Source of the DNA: Flavobacteriaceae bacterium CP2B
GTDB taxonomy: Bacteria > Bacteroidota > Bacteroidia > Flavobacteriales > Flavobacteriaceae
Direction of reading: 5' to 3'
Length of the DNA stretch: 64,000 bases
Assembly: GCA_001683825.1 (NCBI GenBank)
Contig: LXTR01000085.1
Location: 1 to 64,000 of the forward strand
Of the stretch, positions 35,549 through 44,523 are shown in pieces. The notes under the pieces are model-generated. The model was not told the origin of the DNA, searched no databases, and saw nothing but the letters and a program-made list of their open reading frames with translations. The translations under genes were made by a program, and so were the position numbers. Every line of letters begins with the position of its first letter. The first letter of the stretch is position 1.

Positions 35549-36289
35549 ATGTATAGTTTCAAAATCCTCCTGTTGATTGCCCCTTTTTTTGTGTTCAACC
35601 CTGAGCCGGGTGATACCGTAATCAAACGGGAAAGCACTTTGCACATCAGTTTCAAGGAGGGCCGGGAAGGTTTTACGGATGCGCAGCAAGCGCTGATCAA
35701 AGAAGTACTGATCCAATCCGAGCACGATGTACGGGACCTTTTGCCGACACTGCCCGGTGAGATACAAATAGCAGTGGAAAAGGTAGATTGGGACCTGACA
35801 ACGGTGGGCGGGGTGACCGGGCGGACCGAGTCCAATAGCCCGCCACGGGTAAGCATACAGATTTCCGGCGAGTTTCCGGGGGGCGTTGGCCAGGCCGTTA
35901 AGGCCGGCCTGCGTGAAACCGCTTACCATGAACTGCACCACCTGGCCAAAGGATGGGCCATCAAAGACAACCGGTGGGAGCCGGGTATCGCTACGGCTGC
36001 CGTAATCGAAGGCCTGGCGGTGGTTTTTGCCGAGGAATACCTTGGGACAAAATTTGAAGCCAATCATTATCCGGCGGAAGCAGATGCCTGGGTCCGTGAG
36101 ATCCTGGCACTGCCCCCCAATGCCAACTACCAGCACTGGATGTTTCAACACCCCGATGGGAGGACGTCTATTGGCTACCGGACGGGGAATTACCTCGTAC
36201 GGCAGGCCATGGAACATACTGGATCTGGCATACTGGAACTGGGCAGGCTCACCCCCGGTGAAATCATTGAACTGGCAGGATACCAATAG
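35549..36289 (+). CDS. Predicted zinc-dependent protease-like protein (DUF2268-like)
   Basis: A 246-residue protein, probably exported. The start at 35549 gives a hydrophobic leader (YSFKILLLIAPFFVF); the frame is open to 35405 but that part is unlike a protein N-terminus. The zinc motif HELHH lies in ETAYHELHHLAKGW, and EGLAVVFAEEYLG about 30 residues later could give the third ligand, as in DUF2268 and other gluzincin-like families. Substrate unknown. It converges on a pseudogene remnant only six bases away. Confidence 0.65.
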   Translation: MYSFKILLLIAPFFVFNPEPGDTVIKRESTLHISFKEGREGFTDAQQALIKEVLIQSEHDVRDLLPTLPGEIQIAVEKVDWDLTTVGGVTGRTESNSPPRVSIQISGEFPGGVGQAVKAGLRETAYHELHHLAKGWAIKDNRWEPGIATAAVIEGLAVVFAEEYLGTKFEANHYPAEADAWVREILALPPNANYQHWMFQHPDGRTSIGYRTGNYLVRQAMEHTGSGILELGRLTPGEIIELAGYQ

Positions 36290-36294
36290 GTATA

Positions 36295-36530
36295 TTACAC
36301 CCGTTTCACCTCTGTTTCCTCCGATGGGGAGGGGTCGTTCCGCATACGCAGGAACACCTGGGCGAGGGTTACCACATCCGGTTCACAATACGAAATGATG
36401 CGGTCCAGGTCCTTGTAACAGACCTTTCCTGCCATGCTTCCATCCATGTCTTCCTTGGGAGAAGGGATGCCCGGTACAAGGGCGAGCAGCTTCAGGGACG
36501 GATAGTGCTTGTAATCCCAAACTTCCGGAC
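36295..36530 (-). pseudogene. Displaced 3' end of an exonuclease gene (paralogue of 38397-39110)
   Basis: The minus strand encodes DYKHYPSLKLL, GIPSPKEDMDGSM, DLDRIISYCEPDVVTLAQ and VFLRMRNDPSPSEETE, then TAA at 36297-36295. The intact exonuclease has FKHYTSLKLM, GIPSPKEDIDGSM, DLDRIVKYCEQDVITVAQ and VFLRMRNEDVLTEDEF. About 75 codons are homologous but diverged. Homology starts within about ten bases of the S41 stop codon and the fragment has no start. It is thus the orphaned 3' end of a once complete gene, separated from the rest by the AT-rich insert. Confidence 0.8.
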
Positions 36531-36540
36531 GTTTTATTTT

Positions 36541-38248
36541 TCAATCAAGTTTTACTAGTTCCAATATGGTATTTAAGGCTTCGTCAGTTCCATTAAAGTA
36601 ATCTGTTGATGACATATTTATGGGAATATGTGGCGCAATCCATTTACGATTGTCTTCTGCTTTTGAAGTCTGATGGAATTGGGTAGAAATTAGCCCCATT
36701 AATCCGGAATAGGGTAACTTAAACCATCCAGCTTCTCCAATATGGTTAGGCATAGAACCACTAGGTTCACCCACAAGGATGGGGGTCGTATGTTTTGTAA
36801 CATCCGTCAATAAATTTTGCCCTGCAGAAAAGGTTTCGCGTCCCATTAACACAAAAATTTTTCCATCTGGATTCATCACTTCAAAATTTATAATAGTTTT
36901 TAGCATTGGTGGTAATATGGAACCATCTCCACCGTGATTGTGCCTCAGATCTAAAATCAAGTTTTGGATTTGATTCTGGTTTATTTGACCGCGTACTTCT
37001 GCATTAAAGGCTATTAATGATTGCTCTTCTTTTTGTGTTACCGCATTAAACTGAACATAGATTGCATCGTGTTCTGGCTGTAATTTATACCAATAAGGAT
37101 CGTCAATTTTGGATAAGAACAAAGGTTGCTCAACACCTTTTAACTTTGGCATTTTTGGAAAGCCTTTAAAATCCCAATCAAAAGCATTCATAGTTACTTT
37201 TTGGCTTTTTCCCTGTGCATCACTCAAAGTAAGTGTAACGCTATCGTTGTTCCTGGTAATTCCTAATTCCTTTAGAACATCAGGTAAAGTCAAATAATAT
37301 GGGCCCAACCATAAAGTTTGCATACTGTTGTCTCTGGCATTTACTGCATTTGTTTTTTGAAGAGCTACTTCAGCAGGCATATTATCAAAGGATGCTACTT
37401 TAAAGCCAATCCATTTTTCGAACCCTAATTCAGCATCAACAATAAAAAGCCCATCCTTAAATTGATAAAACTGGACAGGAAGTTTTTTTAAGGCGTCATT
37501 GGTTGGAGATGTTGGGATAATCAAATTATGCCCGTTGCCTAAACTACCAATGATGCCCATTAATTTTACGATTATTTGAAGGTCTGACAGGGAGGTTAAA
37601 TCTGATTTTATTTTTGCTAATTCATTAGATAATCTTGTTTTACTTATGGCGTGGTTTGGACTATAATGTAACTCATAAATCCGTTTTTCTAAATAATTGA
37701 TATCTTTAGTCCAGGCTTCCTCTTTTGTGATTTTTTCTTGCGTATCAATCCCAAACAAGGCTTTAAAATCTTTATCCTCACCTAGGCTTGTAAAAGCAGA
37801 ATCGCCTATTAGAAATGGTTTTTCATCATAACGCGACGCAAATCCTCTTTGCAGCCATAAAAGAGCGTTACTCTTGTCACCATCCTGGGCATATGCTTTT
37901 GCAATTTTTATCATTATGTCATTTGAAGGTGCAGAACCCGTTGGAACTCCGGATAAAATGGTGCCCAGGTCAAGGGTTTTTTTAAGGGCAGTAATGGCAT
38001 TTTCAAATTGCTGAATTTGATAATAAGAGAGTCCCAATACGTAAAACAGATCGCCATCACCATGATATTGTTCTGTCAGACTCTCTAAAATTGGGATTGC
38101 TTCTTGCCATTTTTCATTCTTGACCAAACTTATCGCTTCATTTCTCTGCTGAAAATATGTGATAGCATTTTTAGTTTCTTCTGTTTGAGAAAAAATATTG
38201 GGGGGTATTAAGTAAAACCAATAGAACGGTAATTTTTAATCCTTTCAT
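36541..38248 (-). CDS. S41-type peptidase with TPR repeats, signal peptide out of frame
   Basis: The uninterrupted frame (start at 38127, 528 residues) has TPR-like helices (about 1-110), a linker, and a tail-specific-protease domain with LDLRHNHGGDGS, GRETFSAGQNL (likely catalytic Ser) and LVGEPSGSMPNHIGE. Upstream, ATG 38248-38246 starts a good signal peptide (KGLKITVLLVLL) in another frame. The two join if the G6 tract at 38200-38205 (C6 on the coding strand) loses one base, giving NTPNIFSQTEETK. So the gene is frameshifted, phase-variable or affected by a sequencing error. It is far more AT-rich than its neighbours. Confidence 0.75.
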
Positions 38249-38300
38249 TTTTAACATTTGGATCTTTTTGTTTCTTAGTCAGACGAGTATAGGTTTGAGA

Positions 38301-38335
38301 TGTTACGCCCGGTATTTGTTAAATCAGGCGTAACA
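38301..38335. repeat. Inverted repeat upstream of the S41 gene
   Basis: TGTTACGCC (38301-38309) and GGCGTAACA (38327-38335) are exact complements with a 17-base loop. They lie between the S41 start and the intact exonuclease gene, near the right edge of the AT-rich insert. They could be an attachment-like site of the insert or a terminator stem for the exonuclease transcript; no T-run is present. Confidence 0.55.
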
Positions 38336-38396
38336 CCAGAATATGGTTCATAACTATATTTTTTAAAAGGATGAAATCACAGACCGTAGCATACGC

Positions 38397-39110
38397 CTAT
38401 ACATAAACAAACTCGTCTTCGGTCAATACATCCTCATTGCGCATCCGCAAAAAAACCTGTGCCACCGTAATGACATCCTGTTCGCAGTACTTCACTATGC
38501 GGTCCAGGTCTTTATCCTCGTAATACACTTGCCTTACCATACTTCCATCGATGTCTTCTTTAGGGGAGGGAATGCCGAGTACATGGGCCATAAGTTTCAG
38601 GGAGGTATAATGCTTAAAGTCGCCGAATTTCCACAGCTCCATGGTGTCCAGATGGGGGACCTCCCAGGGCTTTTTCCCAAAAAGGTCCAGTTTGTAGGGG
38701 AGTGGAATCGCGTGGATGATCATCCTCCGGGCGATATAAGGGAAATCAAACTCCTTTCCGTTATGGGCACACAGCAGTTTGCCCGGCTGGCTGAAATGGG
38801 TGGTGAGCAGGTTTTTAAAATCCTTGAGGATTTTGGGTTCTTCCCCGAAGAAAGAGGTGACCCGGAAAGTCCGTTGAGACCCTTTCCAGTGAAAATACCC
38901 CACGGAAATGCAGACGATCTTGCCGAATTCAGCCCAGATACCCGCGCGTTCATAGAATTCCTCGGCACTGACCTCTTCTTTTCGCTGGTACGCCGTTTTG
39001 TCTGCCCAGAGTTCCTGTTTTTCCTTATCCATCGAGGCGTAATCCGCGAATTCCGGGACCGTTTCAATGTCCAAAAACAGCAGGTTTTCCAGGCTGATCT
39101 TGTGTAACAT
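38397..39110 (-). CDS. Predicted 3'-5' exonuclease, DEDD superfamily (PolB-like)
   Basis: A 237-residue member of the predicted PolB-like 3'-5' exonuclease family. Exo I is FLDIETVPE, exo II is LCAHNGKEFDFPYIARR, and exo III is RIVKYCEQDVITVAQ, giving the DEDDy acidic set. The start at 39110 (LHKISLENLLFLDIE) is the family start; ATG 39140 adds ten residues. A weak -7 box (TATATTTA) lies at 39190-39183. Its last 75 codons have a diverged second copy at 36295. It may act in DNA repair, but the cellular role is not established. Confidence 0.88.
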   Translation of the reverse strand: MLHKISLENLLFLDIETVPEFADYASMDKEKQELWADKTAYQRKEEVSAEEFYERAGIWAEFGKIVCISVGYFHWKGSQRTFRVTSFFGEEPKILKDFKNLLTTHFSQPGKLLCAHNGKEFDFPYIARRMIIHAIPLPYKLDLFGKKPWEVPHLDTMELWKFGDFKHYTSLKLMAHVLGIPSPKEDIDGSMVRQVYYEDKDLDRIVKYCEQDVITVAQVFLRMRNEDVLTEDEFVYV

Positions 39111-39314
39111 AAGTTGTGTGTTGCGTTTTGAGTATGCCATGCTTTGCGGGCAGCTGACACCACTGCAGACCCCTTCTGCCCCCTAAATATACAAATTAAT
39201 GGCACGGCCCGTTAGACCGGTTCACTGCGGGTCCTGCACCAGCCGCCACCCGGGATATGCTTTCCTGCATATGCCCTTGTACGGGAATATTGTGTATTTT
39301 AGGAAAAAAGTTGC

Positions 39315-40433
39315 ATGCGATCCGGAAACTTGCTCATGTTGGTTTTTGTGGCTTCCTTTTGGGCCTGTTCTGATGATGAACCGGCACCCGCCAACCCCCC
39401 GGCCTCAACCATCCCTGATTTTACGGCTCTTGGCGAGGACCTGGAGCATGTCTATTTATACACCTACAATGCCGGCACCGCCACAGGCGCCACCGCAAAT
39501 CTCACCCTGGAGAATGCTATAGACAAACAGTTTCTCACTGTGAGGCAGGTGGAAGAGGTGCTTACATTTTTTACTTTTTCATCGGGGAGTTTTTCGGCCA
39601 TCCAACTCAACGTGCGTACAGGGGAATCCCGCAACCTGGAAAACGTATACACCATAGATGATGACCGTTCGGTCATTTGGGGGACCAATTCTGAGGAGCA
39701 GCTGTATTTTGGTTACTACCGTCCCCGGGGCTCCACAAATTTTGGGATGCGGGTGGTGGATATTGCCAACAATACCTTTGTTGACGTCCTCCTGGAAGAC
39801 AACGTGCAAAACGTCTATGAACCTTTTTATTACCAGGGGAAACTTTTTGTCACCTACAGGGACGTCGGGGGGCAATACCATACCGAGGTATTTGAGGACG
39901 GCGACACCTCCATCCGGCAATCCCTGGAATTTGGCGGTGGCACCCCCAGTTTTTTTATCGAGGAGGCAGGGGACCTTACCATGATTACCAGTACCGGGGG
40001 AAACCAATACCTGAAGGTACTCTATGATTTTCAGACCCTGGAACCCTTCTCGGAGACCCCCTTTTCTGTAAACCGTTTTTTTCCTCCGGGACCCCTGGAT
40101 GCCACCCTGGCCGACGAACGGCTGTACTACCTTAATTTCTACGCGCAACCTTCGCCCGTCCCTTTCGGGCCCGCCATATACGATTTTATTCGGGCAGAGA
40201 ACCAAATTATCGATATGATCGGGATTGTGCAGGAACTGGAAGAGGCATCCGGGGAGAGCATCACGCTCACCGCCTATGATTACCGGGCAGAGGGCCGGGC
40301 CTTCCTTCTGGGGTATACGAGCGACTTCAGCAATGGCCTGTTCCAGGGTGGGGTACTTGTTATTTCTGAGTCCGGGGAACTGTTACAGAACCTCGAAACC
40401 CCATTTATCCCGATCTCTTTTGTGAAGTCCTGA
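39315..40433 (+). CDS. Hypothetical lipoprotein
   Basis: A 372-residue lipoprotein that I do not recognise. The signal is RSGNLLMLVFVASFWAC (Cys18), followed by an acidic, Pro-rich linker (SDDEPAPANPP). The rest is strand-rich, with aromatic-rich stretches (QLYFGYYRPRG, AYDYRAEGRAFLLGY) that could form a propeller. No catalytic motif seen. The gene stands alone. A hairpin (CCGACC 40447-40452, GGTCGG 40457-40462) lies shortly after the stop. Confidence 0.65.
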   Translation: MRSGNLLMLVFVASFWACSDDEPAPANPPASTIPDFTALGEDLEHVYLYTYNAGTATGATANLTLENAIDKQFLTVRQVEEVLTFFTFSSGSFSAIQLNVRTGESRNLENVYTIDDDRSVIWGTNSEEQLYFGYYRPRGSTNFGMRVVDIANNTFVDVLLEDNVQNVYEPFYYQGKLFVTYRDVGGQYHTEVFEDGDTSIRQSLEFGGGTPSFFIEEAGDLTMITSTGGNQYLKVLYDFQTLEPFSETPFSVNRFFPPGPLDATLADERLYYLNFYAQPSPVPFGPAIYDFIRAENQIIDMIGIVQELEEASGESITLTAYDYRAEGRAFLLGYTSDFSNGLFQGGVLVISESGELLQNLETPFIPISFVKS

Positions 40434-40591
40434 TACATAAGGTTAACCGACCTGCCGGTCGGGAAAACAAATGCAAACGCGCCCCCAGTCTCATGCGTGT
40501 ATCGGCAAATGGCCCAATCCCGCCGGTAATTGGCACAAATCGGGCCAGGTTCGCGCCGGTTTCTTTCGGGAACAAACCGGGGAGTCTGTAT

Positions 40592-41068
40592 CTATTGGAA
40601 CAGGCGTTGTTGTTTATAGGGGCTTTCGTGTTCCAAAAGCCATTGTTTGCGATGCAATCCGCCGGCGTAGCCGGTCAGTGAGCCATCACTGCCCAGGACC
40701 CGGTGGCAGGGGACCACTACCCAGAGGGGGTTTTTCCCATTGGCGGCGGCTACGGCCCGGATCGCTTTGACGTCCCCCAGCCTTTTGGACAATTCCAAAT
40801 AGGTGATGGTTTGCCCAAAGGGGATATCGCCCAGGGCCGCCCATACGCTTTTCTGGAATTCGGTCCCTACAGGATTCAGCCGGAGGTCAAATTGCCGGCG
40901 GGTCCCTTCAAAGTATTCTTTTAGCTGGTACCAGGCATCTTCCAGGACTTCCGGAAGGGGGGGTTCAGGGGCCTGGGCCTCGTCCAACAGGCTCACCGAG
41001 GCAAGGCCATCGGCATCCCCTTTGAGTACGGCGACCCCCAGCGGGGTCTTCAAATAGGCTGTTTCCAT
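40592..41068 (-). CDS. ogt: Methylated-DNA--protein-cysteine methyltransferase
   Basis: A 158-residue suicide repair protein that takes methyl groups from O6-methylguanine. The acceptor is Cys121 in VVVPCHRVLGSDGSLTGYAGGL. The arginine finger and helix-turn-helix are in SKRLGDVKAIRAVAAANGKNP. The short N-terminal domain is normal for Ogt. It is the last gene of the long minus-strand run that starts with hemA, three bases after the CNNM stop. Confidence 0.95.
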   Translation of the reverse strand: METAYLKTPLGVAVLKGDADGLASVSLLDEAQAPEPPLPEVLEDAWYQLKEYFEGTRRQFDLRLNPVGTEFQKSVWAALGDIPFGQTITYLELSKRLGDVKAIRAVAAANGKNPLWVVVPCHRVLGSDGSLTGYAGGLHRKQWLLEHESPYKQQRLFQ

Positions 41069-41071
41069 CGT

Positions 41072-42175
41072 TTATTCAATGATACCGGTTCGTTTGGCCC
41101 TGTCTTCCCACTTTCTCCGCGCCAACAGTTGCAAGTCTTCCACATTATCGCTTTCATCCATGATTTCCAGGCCGAGGAGGGTTTCAATCACATCTTCCAT
41201 GGTCACCAGGCCGCTGACCGACCCGTATTCATCGACTACCAGGGCAATGTGTTCGCGTTTGGCGATGAGGGTGTCGAATAGCTGGGGGATGGGGGTGTTG
41301 CGCTTGGTAACCAACAGGTCGCGGCGGATGGCCGATAGCGGTTGTTGCCCATTTTCGCGGATAATGGCTTCCAGTACCTGGTCTTTAAGCACAAAGCCGG
41401 TGATAATATCGACCCGGTCCCCGTAGACCGGGATACGCGAAAACCGCAATTCCGGGTTCCTGTCGTAAAAATCCTTGATGGGCATAGATTCATCGGCGAT
41501 CTTCATCACCGCCCTCGGGGTCATGATATCTTTGACCCAGACCTCGTCAAAGCGCAGAAGGTTCTTGATCACCTTGGATTCAGATTCCTCAAATACCCCT
41601 TCTTCATGGGCAATATCCGCCATGGCGGTAAAATCCTCACGGCTCAGGACACTGCCATGGGCCCCTTTCTTTCCTACCAGTCGGGTAAAAAGTTGTAACA
41701 GCCACATCAGCCCGGTCCATTTAAGTACCCAGACCATCAGTTCCAGGACTTTGGTCGAAAAATGCGCGAGCTGCCGCCAGTAGGTAGCCCCGATGGTCTT
41801 GGGGACGATTTCCGAAGCGATCAGGATCAGGAGGGTCATCACGGTCGAAACGATACCTACCATCAGTTCTTCCGTAAGCGCCAATCCGAAAATATGGCGG
41901 GTGGTACTGCCGTAGTTTTCGGTATACACCACTTTGGCCTGCACCCCGACCAGGATGGCCCCTACGGTATGCGCGACCGTGTTCAGGGTGAGGATGGCGA
42001 TCAATGGTTTGTCCACATCTTTTTTAAGGCCCTCCAGAATCCAGGCATAGGTTTTCCCTTCCTTTTTCTTCAGATTGGTAAAGGTGGGGGTCACACTAAG
42101 CAGTACCGCCTCCAGAATGGAACATAAAAAGGAAAACAAAATAGATAAAAAGGCGAAAAATATCAGTAATCCCAT
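41072..42175 (-). CDS. CNNM-domain (DUF21) and CBS-pair membrane protein
   Basis: A 367-residue membrane protein. The N-terminal DUF21/CNNM domain has four membrane segments (about residues 3-28, 60-85, 100-125 and 140-165) with IASEIVPKTIGATYWRQLA. It is followed by two CBS domains (DIMTPRAVMKIADESMPIKDF, then HIALVVDEYGSVSGLVTMEDVIETLLG). This family includes CorB/YfjD and is linked to magnesium efflux. The C-terminal CorC/HlyC domain of many relatives is missing. It follows the serine hydrolase gene by 49 bases. Confidence 0.9.
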   Translation of the reverse strand: MGLLIFFAFLSILFSFLCSILEAVLLSVTPTFTNLKKKEGKTYAWILEGLKKDVDKPLIAILTLNTVAHTVGAILVGVQAKVVYTENYGSTTRHIFGLALTEELMVGIVSTVMTLLILIASEIVPKTIGATYWRQLAHFSTKVLELMVWVLKWTGLMWLLQLFTRLVGKKGAHGSVLSREDFTAMADIAHEEGVFEESESKVIKNLLRFDEVWVKDIMTPRAVMKIADESMPIKDFYDRNPELRFSRIPVYGDRVDIITGFVLKDQVLEAIIRENGQQPLSAIRRDLLVTKRNTPIPQLFDTLIAKREHIALVVDEYGSVSGLVTMEDVIETLLGLEIMDESDNVEDLQLLARRKWEDRAKRTGIIE

Positions 42176-42224
42176 AAGAGATGCTTATTGGACGAAGATA
42201 CCAATAAATTAAAAGTAAAGCTGC

Positions 42225-43517
42225 CTATTCTGTGCCATTCAGGGCGTCATAAAACACTTGTTGCAGTATGGTACGGAGGTTCATACTGTAGAGGTTGCGG
42301 TTTTCACGGCTGGGGTACACCCGGTTGGAAAGGAAAATAAAAACCAATTGGTATTCGGGATCGGCCCAAACAAAAGTCCCTGTAAATCCACTATGTCCAA
42401 AGCTTTCGGGACTGGACGAAGGAGCCGGGTAGGCATCGGAGATGGGCAATTCGGCATTGTTCAGCATGGGCTTGTCAAAACCCAGACCCCTGCGGTTCTC
42501 GTTGTCTGGGAATTGTACCCTGCTAAACTCCTTAACCACGGTTTCAGAAAGGTAGCGGCGGCCATCAAAGGTGCCAAAATCCTGGTAGAGTTGCATGATT
42601 TTCCAGAGGTCTTTGGCGGTCCCGAACAAACCGGCGTTACCGGAGACGCCACCGAGCAGGGAGGCATTTTCATCATGTACCCAGGCCCGGGTAAGCGCTT
42701 TGCGGTAGAGGGTATCGTTTTCTGTCGGCACCGTACGGTCGGCCAGGCCTTTCCCGCTGGGGTTAAACACCAGGGTTTGGCAACCCATGGGGTCATAGAA
42801 TGTTTGCCGGAGGTAGGTTTCGTAGTCGGTTCCCGTCAGGCGGGTAATCAGCTCCGGAAAGAGCAGGAAGGTCAGGCCGGAGTAGCGGTAGGATTTGTCG
42901 GAGGAGACCTCCGAGCGGTTGATCATGCGGTGCATCTTCCTGCGGAACCGGTTGTGTACATAGAGGGAATCATAGGCTTGGCTTTGGAATCTGTTCCCGG
43001 CTTGGTGGCGTACAAAGCGTCTTTTGAGGCGGCCTTTCCGCATCACCTTGTTCAGGAAGACGATATAGGGCTCCAATCCCGCCTGGTGCGCCAGGATTTC
43101 ACGGAGGGTAAGGTTTTTTTTGTGCTTTCGGTGGCGCCAGGGTTCCCAGTAGTCCGAAAAGGGCCTGTCAAGTTCCAGCTTGCCTTCTTCCACCAGTTTC
43201 ATGATGGCAGGCAGCGGGCCGGTTATCTTGGTCACCGATGCCAGGTCGTACAGGTCTTCCATGGCCACGGGCCGCAGGCTGTCATAGGTATGGAAGCCGA
43301 AGGCTTGTTCAAAGACCACCTCGCCCTTCCAGGCCACCAGGAGCTGGCCCCCCGGGAAGGCTTGACTTTTTATACCAACCGTTATGATGGAATCGACCCT
43401 CTTTTGGATCCGGGCGGTGTCCATTGCCTTGCCCGCAGGGGATCCCGTTGGGGGGATTTCCTGGGCATGGACCGCAAAGAGGTAACAGCAACATAGGAAG
43501 AAAAAGGGGTGCTTCAT
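42225..43517 (-). CDS. Exported serine hydrolase, beta-lactamase/class C-like family
   Basis: A 430-residue protein with a Cys-rich signal peptide (KHPFFFLCCCYLFAVHA) from the start at 43517; the frame runs further up, into hemB. The beta-lactamase-fold active site has SVTK in YDLASVTKITGPLPA, a YSG in SYRYSGLTFLLF and HSGFTGT near the C-terminus. Such enzymes act on peptidoglycan peptides or esters. It follows hemB by 13 bases and is probably co-transcribed, though no functional tie to heme is apparent. Confidence 0.87.
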   Translation of the reverse strand: MKHPFFFLCCCYLFAVHAQEIPPTGSPAGKAMDTARIQKRVDSIITVGIKSQAFPGGQLLVAWKGEVVFEQAFGFHTYDSLRPVAMEDLYDLASVTKITGPLPAIMKLVEEGKLELDRPFSDYWEPWRHRKHKKNLTLREILAHQAGLEPYIVFLNKVMRKGRLKRRFVRHQAGNRFQSQAYDSLYVHNRFRRKMHRMINRSEVSSDKSYRYSGLTFLLFPELITRLTGTDYETYLRQTFYDPMGCQTLVFNPSGKGLADRTVPTENDTLYRKALTRAWVHDENASLLGGVSGNAGLFGTAKDLWKIMQLYQDFGTFDGRRYLSETVVKEFSRVQFPDNENRRGLGFDKPMLNNAELPISDAYPAPSSSPESFGHSGFTGTFVWADPEYQLVFIFLSNRVYPSRENRNLYSMNLRTILQQVFYDALNGTE

Positions 43518-43530
43518 ACAATCAAGGGGT

Positions 43531-44523
43531 TTAGCCCAGGAGCCGCACCGCATCCTTGGCAAAATAGCTGGCAATCATATTGGCGCCCGCCCTTTTGATG
43601 GCTGTCAGTTGCTCCAGCATCACCGCGTCGTGTTCCAGCCAGCCTTTCTCCACGGCCGCTTTCAGCATCGCGTATTCTCCGGAAACCTGGTAGACCGCCA
43701 GGGGCACATCTACTTCGTTACGGATATCCCGGACAATATCAAGATAGCAAAGCCCCGGCTTTACCATGATGATATCGGCCCCCTCCTCTATGTCCATGTG
43801 TACTTCCCGGAGGGCTTCCAGGCGGTTGGCGGGGTCCATCTGGTAGGACTTTTTGTCTTTGGGCACATGGGCTTTGTTTACCGGGGCCGAATCCAGCGCA
43901 TCGCGGAAAGGACCGTAAAAGGCCGAAGCATATTTGGCACTGTAGCTCATAATCCCGGTTTGGGTGAGTCCTTCTTCCTCCAGGGCTTCCCGGATCATCA
44001 GGATGCGGCCGTCCATCATGTCGCTGGGTGCGACGAAGTCCGCGCCGGCAATGGCATGGGAGACACTCATTTCCGCCAGTACCTCCACGGTTTCGTCGTT
44101 GAGGATTCTGCCGTTTTCCACGATACCGTCGTGCCCGTAAACCGAATACGGGTCCAGCGCCACATCAGTCATCACCAGCATATCCGGACAGCAGTCTTTG
44201 ACCTTTTTAATGGCCAGTTGCATCAGCCCGTTGGGGTTAATGGCTTCCTTCCCGCTGTTGTCCTTCAGGTTTTCGGGCACTTTTACAAATAGGAGTACGG
44301 CCTTCAGGCCCATGTTCCAGAGGTTTTTTGCCTCTTTTTCGAGTTCGTCCAGGCTGAGGCGGAAATACCCGGGCATGGAGGGGATGCCTTCCTTGATGCC
44401 CTTGCCTTCCACCACAAACAGGGGTACCAGGAAATCGTCCGGGCTCAGGGAGGTTTCCCTGACCAGGCTTCGGATCGTCGCAGAACCGCGCAACCTCCGG
44501 TTTCGTTGAAATGGATACATCAT
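43531..44523 (-). CDS. hemB: Porphobilinogen synthase
   Basis: A 330-residue 5-aminolevulinate dehydratase that joins two ALA molecules. The metal site reads DVALDPYSVYGHDG, i.e. the Asp/Ala form that uses magnesium rather than the Cys-rich zinc form. Schiff-base lysines are in PKDKKSYQMDPAN and MVKPGLCYLDI. Its ATG overlaps the fkbM stop by one base (TAATG), so translation is coupled. Confidence 0.97.
   Translation of the reverse strand: MMYPFQRNRRLRGSATIRSLVRETSLSPDDFLVPLFVVEGKGIKEGIPSMPGYFRLSLDELEKEAKNLWNMGLKAVLLFVKVPENLKDNSGKEAINPNGLMQLAIKKVKDCCPDMLVMTDVALDPYSVYGHDGIVENGRILNDETVEVLAEMSVSHAIAGADFVAPSDMMDGRILMIREALEEEGLTQTGIMSYSAKYASAFYGPFRDALDSAPVNKAHVPKDKKSYQMDPANRLEALREVHMDIEEGADIIMVKPGLCYLDIVRDIRNEVDVPLAVYQVSGEYAMLKAAVEKGWLEHDAVMLEQLTAIKRAGANMIASYFAKDAVRLLG

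Noticed and set aside
36295-36530. Idea that this fragment is a recent direct repeat made by a transposon insertion
   Set aside because: The two copies are too diverged for a target-site duplication and are hundreds of bases long.
42258-43496. A 412-codon plus-strand frame opposite the serine hydrolase gene
   Set aside because: The minus-strand product has clear beta-lactamase-family motifs and a signal peptide.
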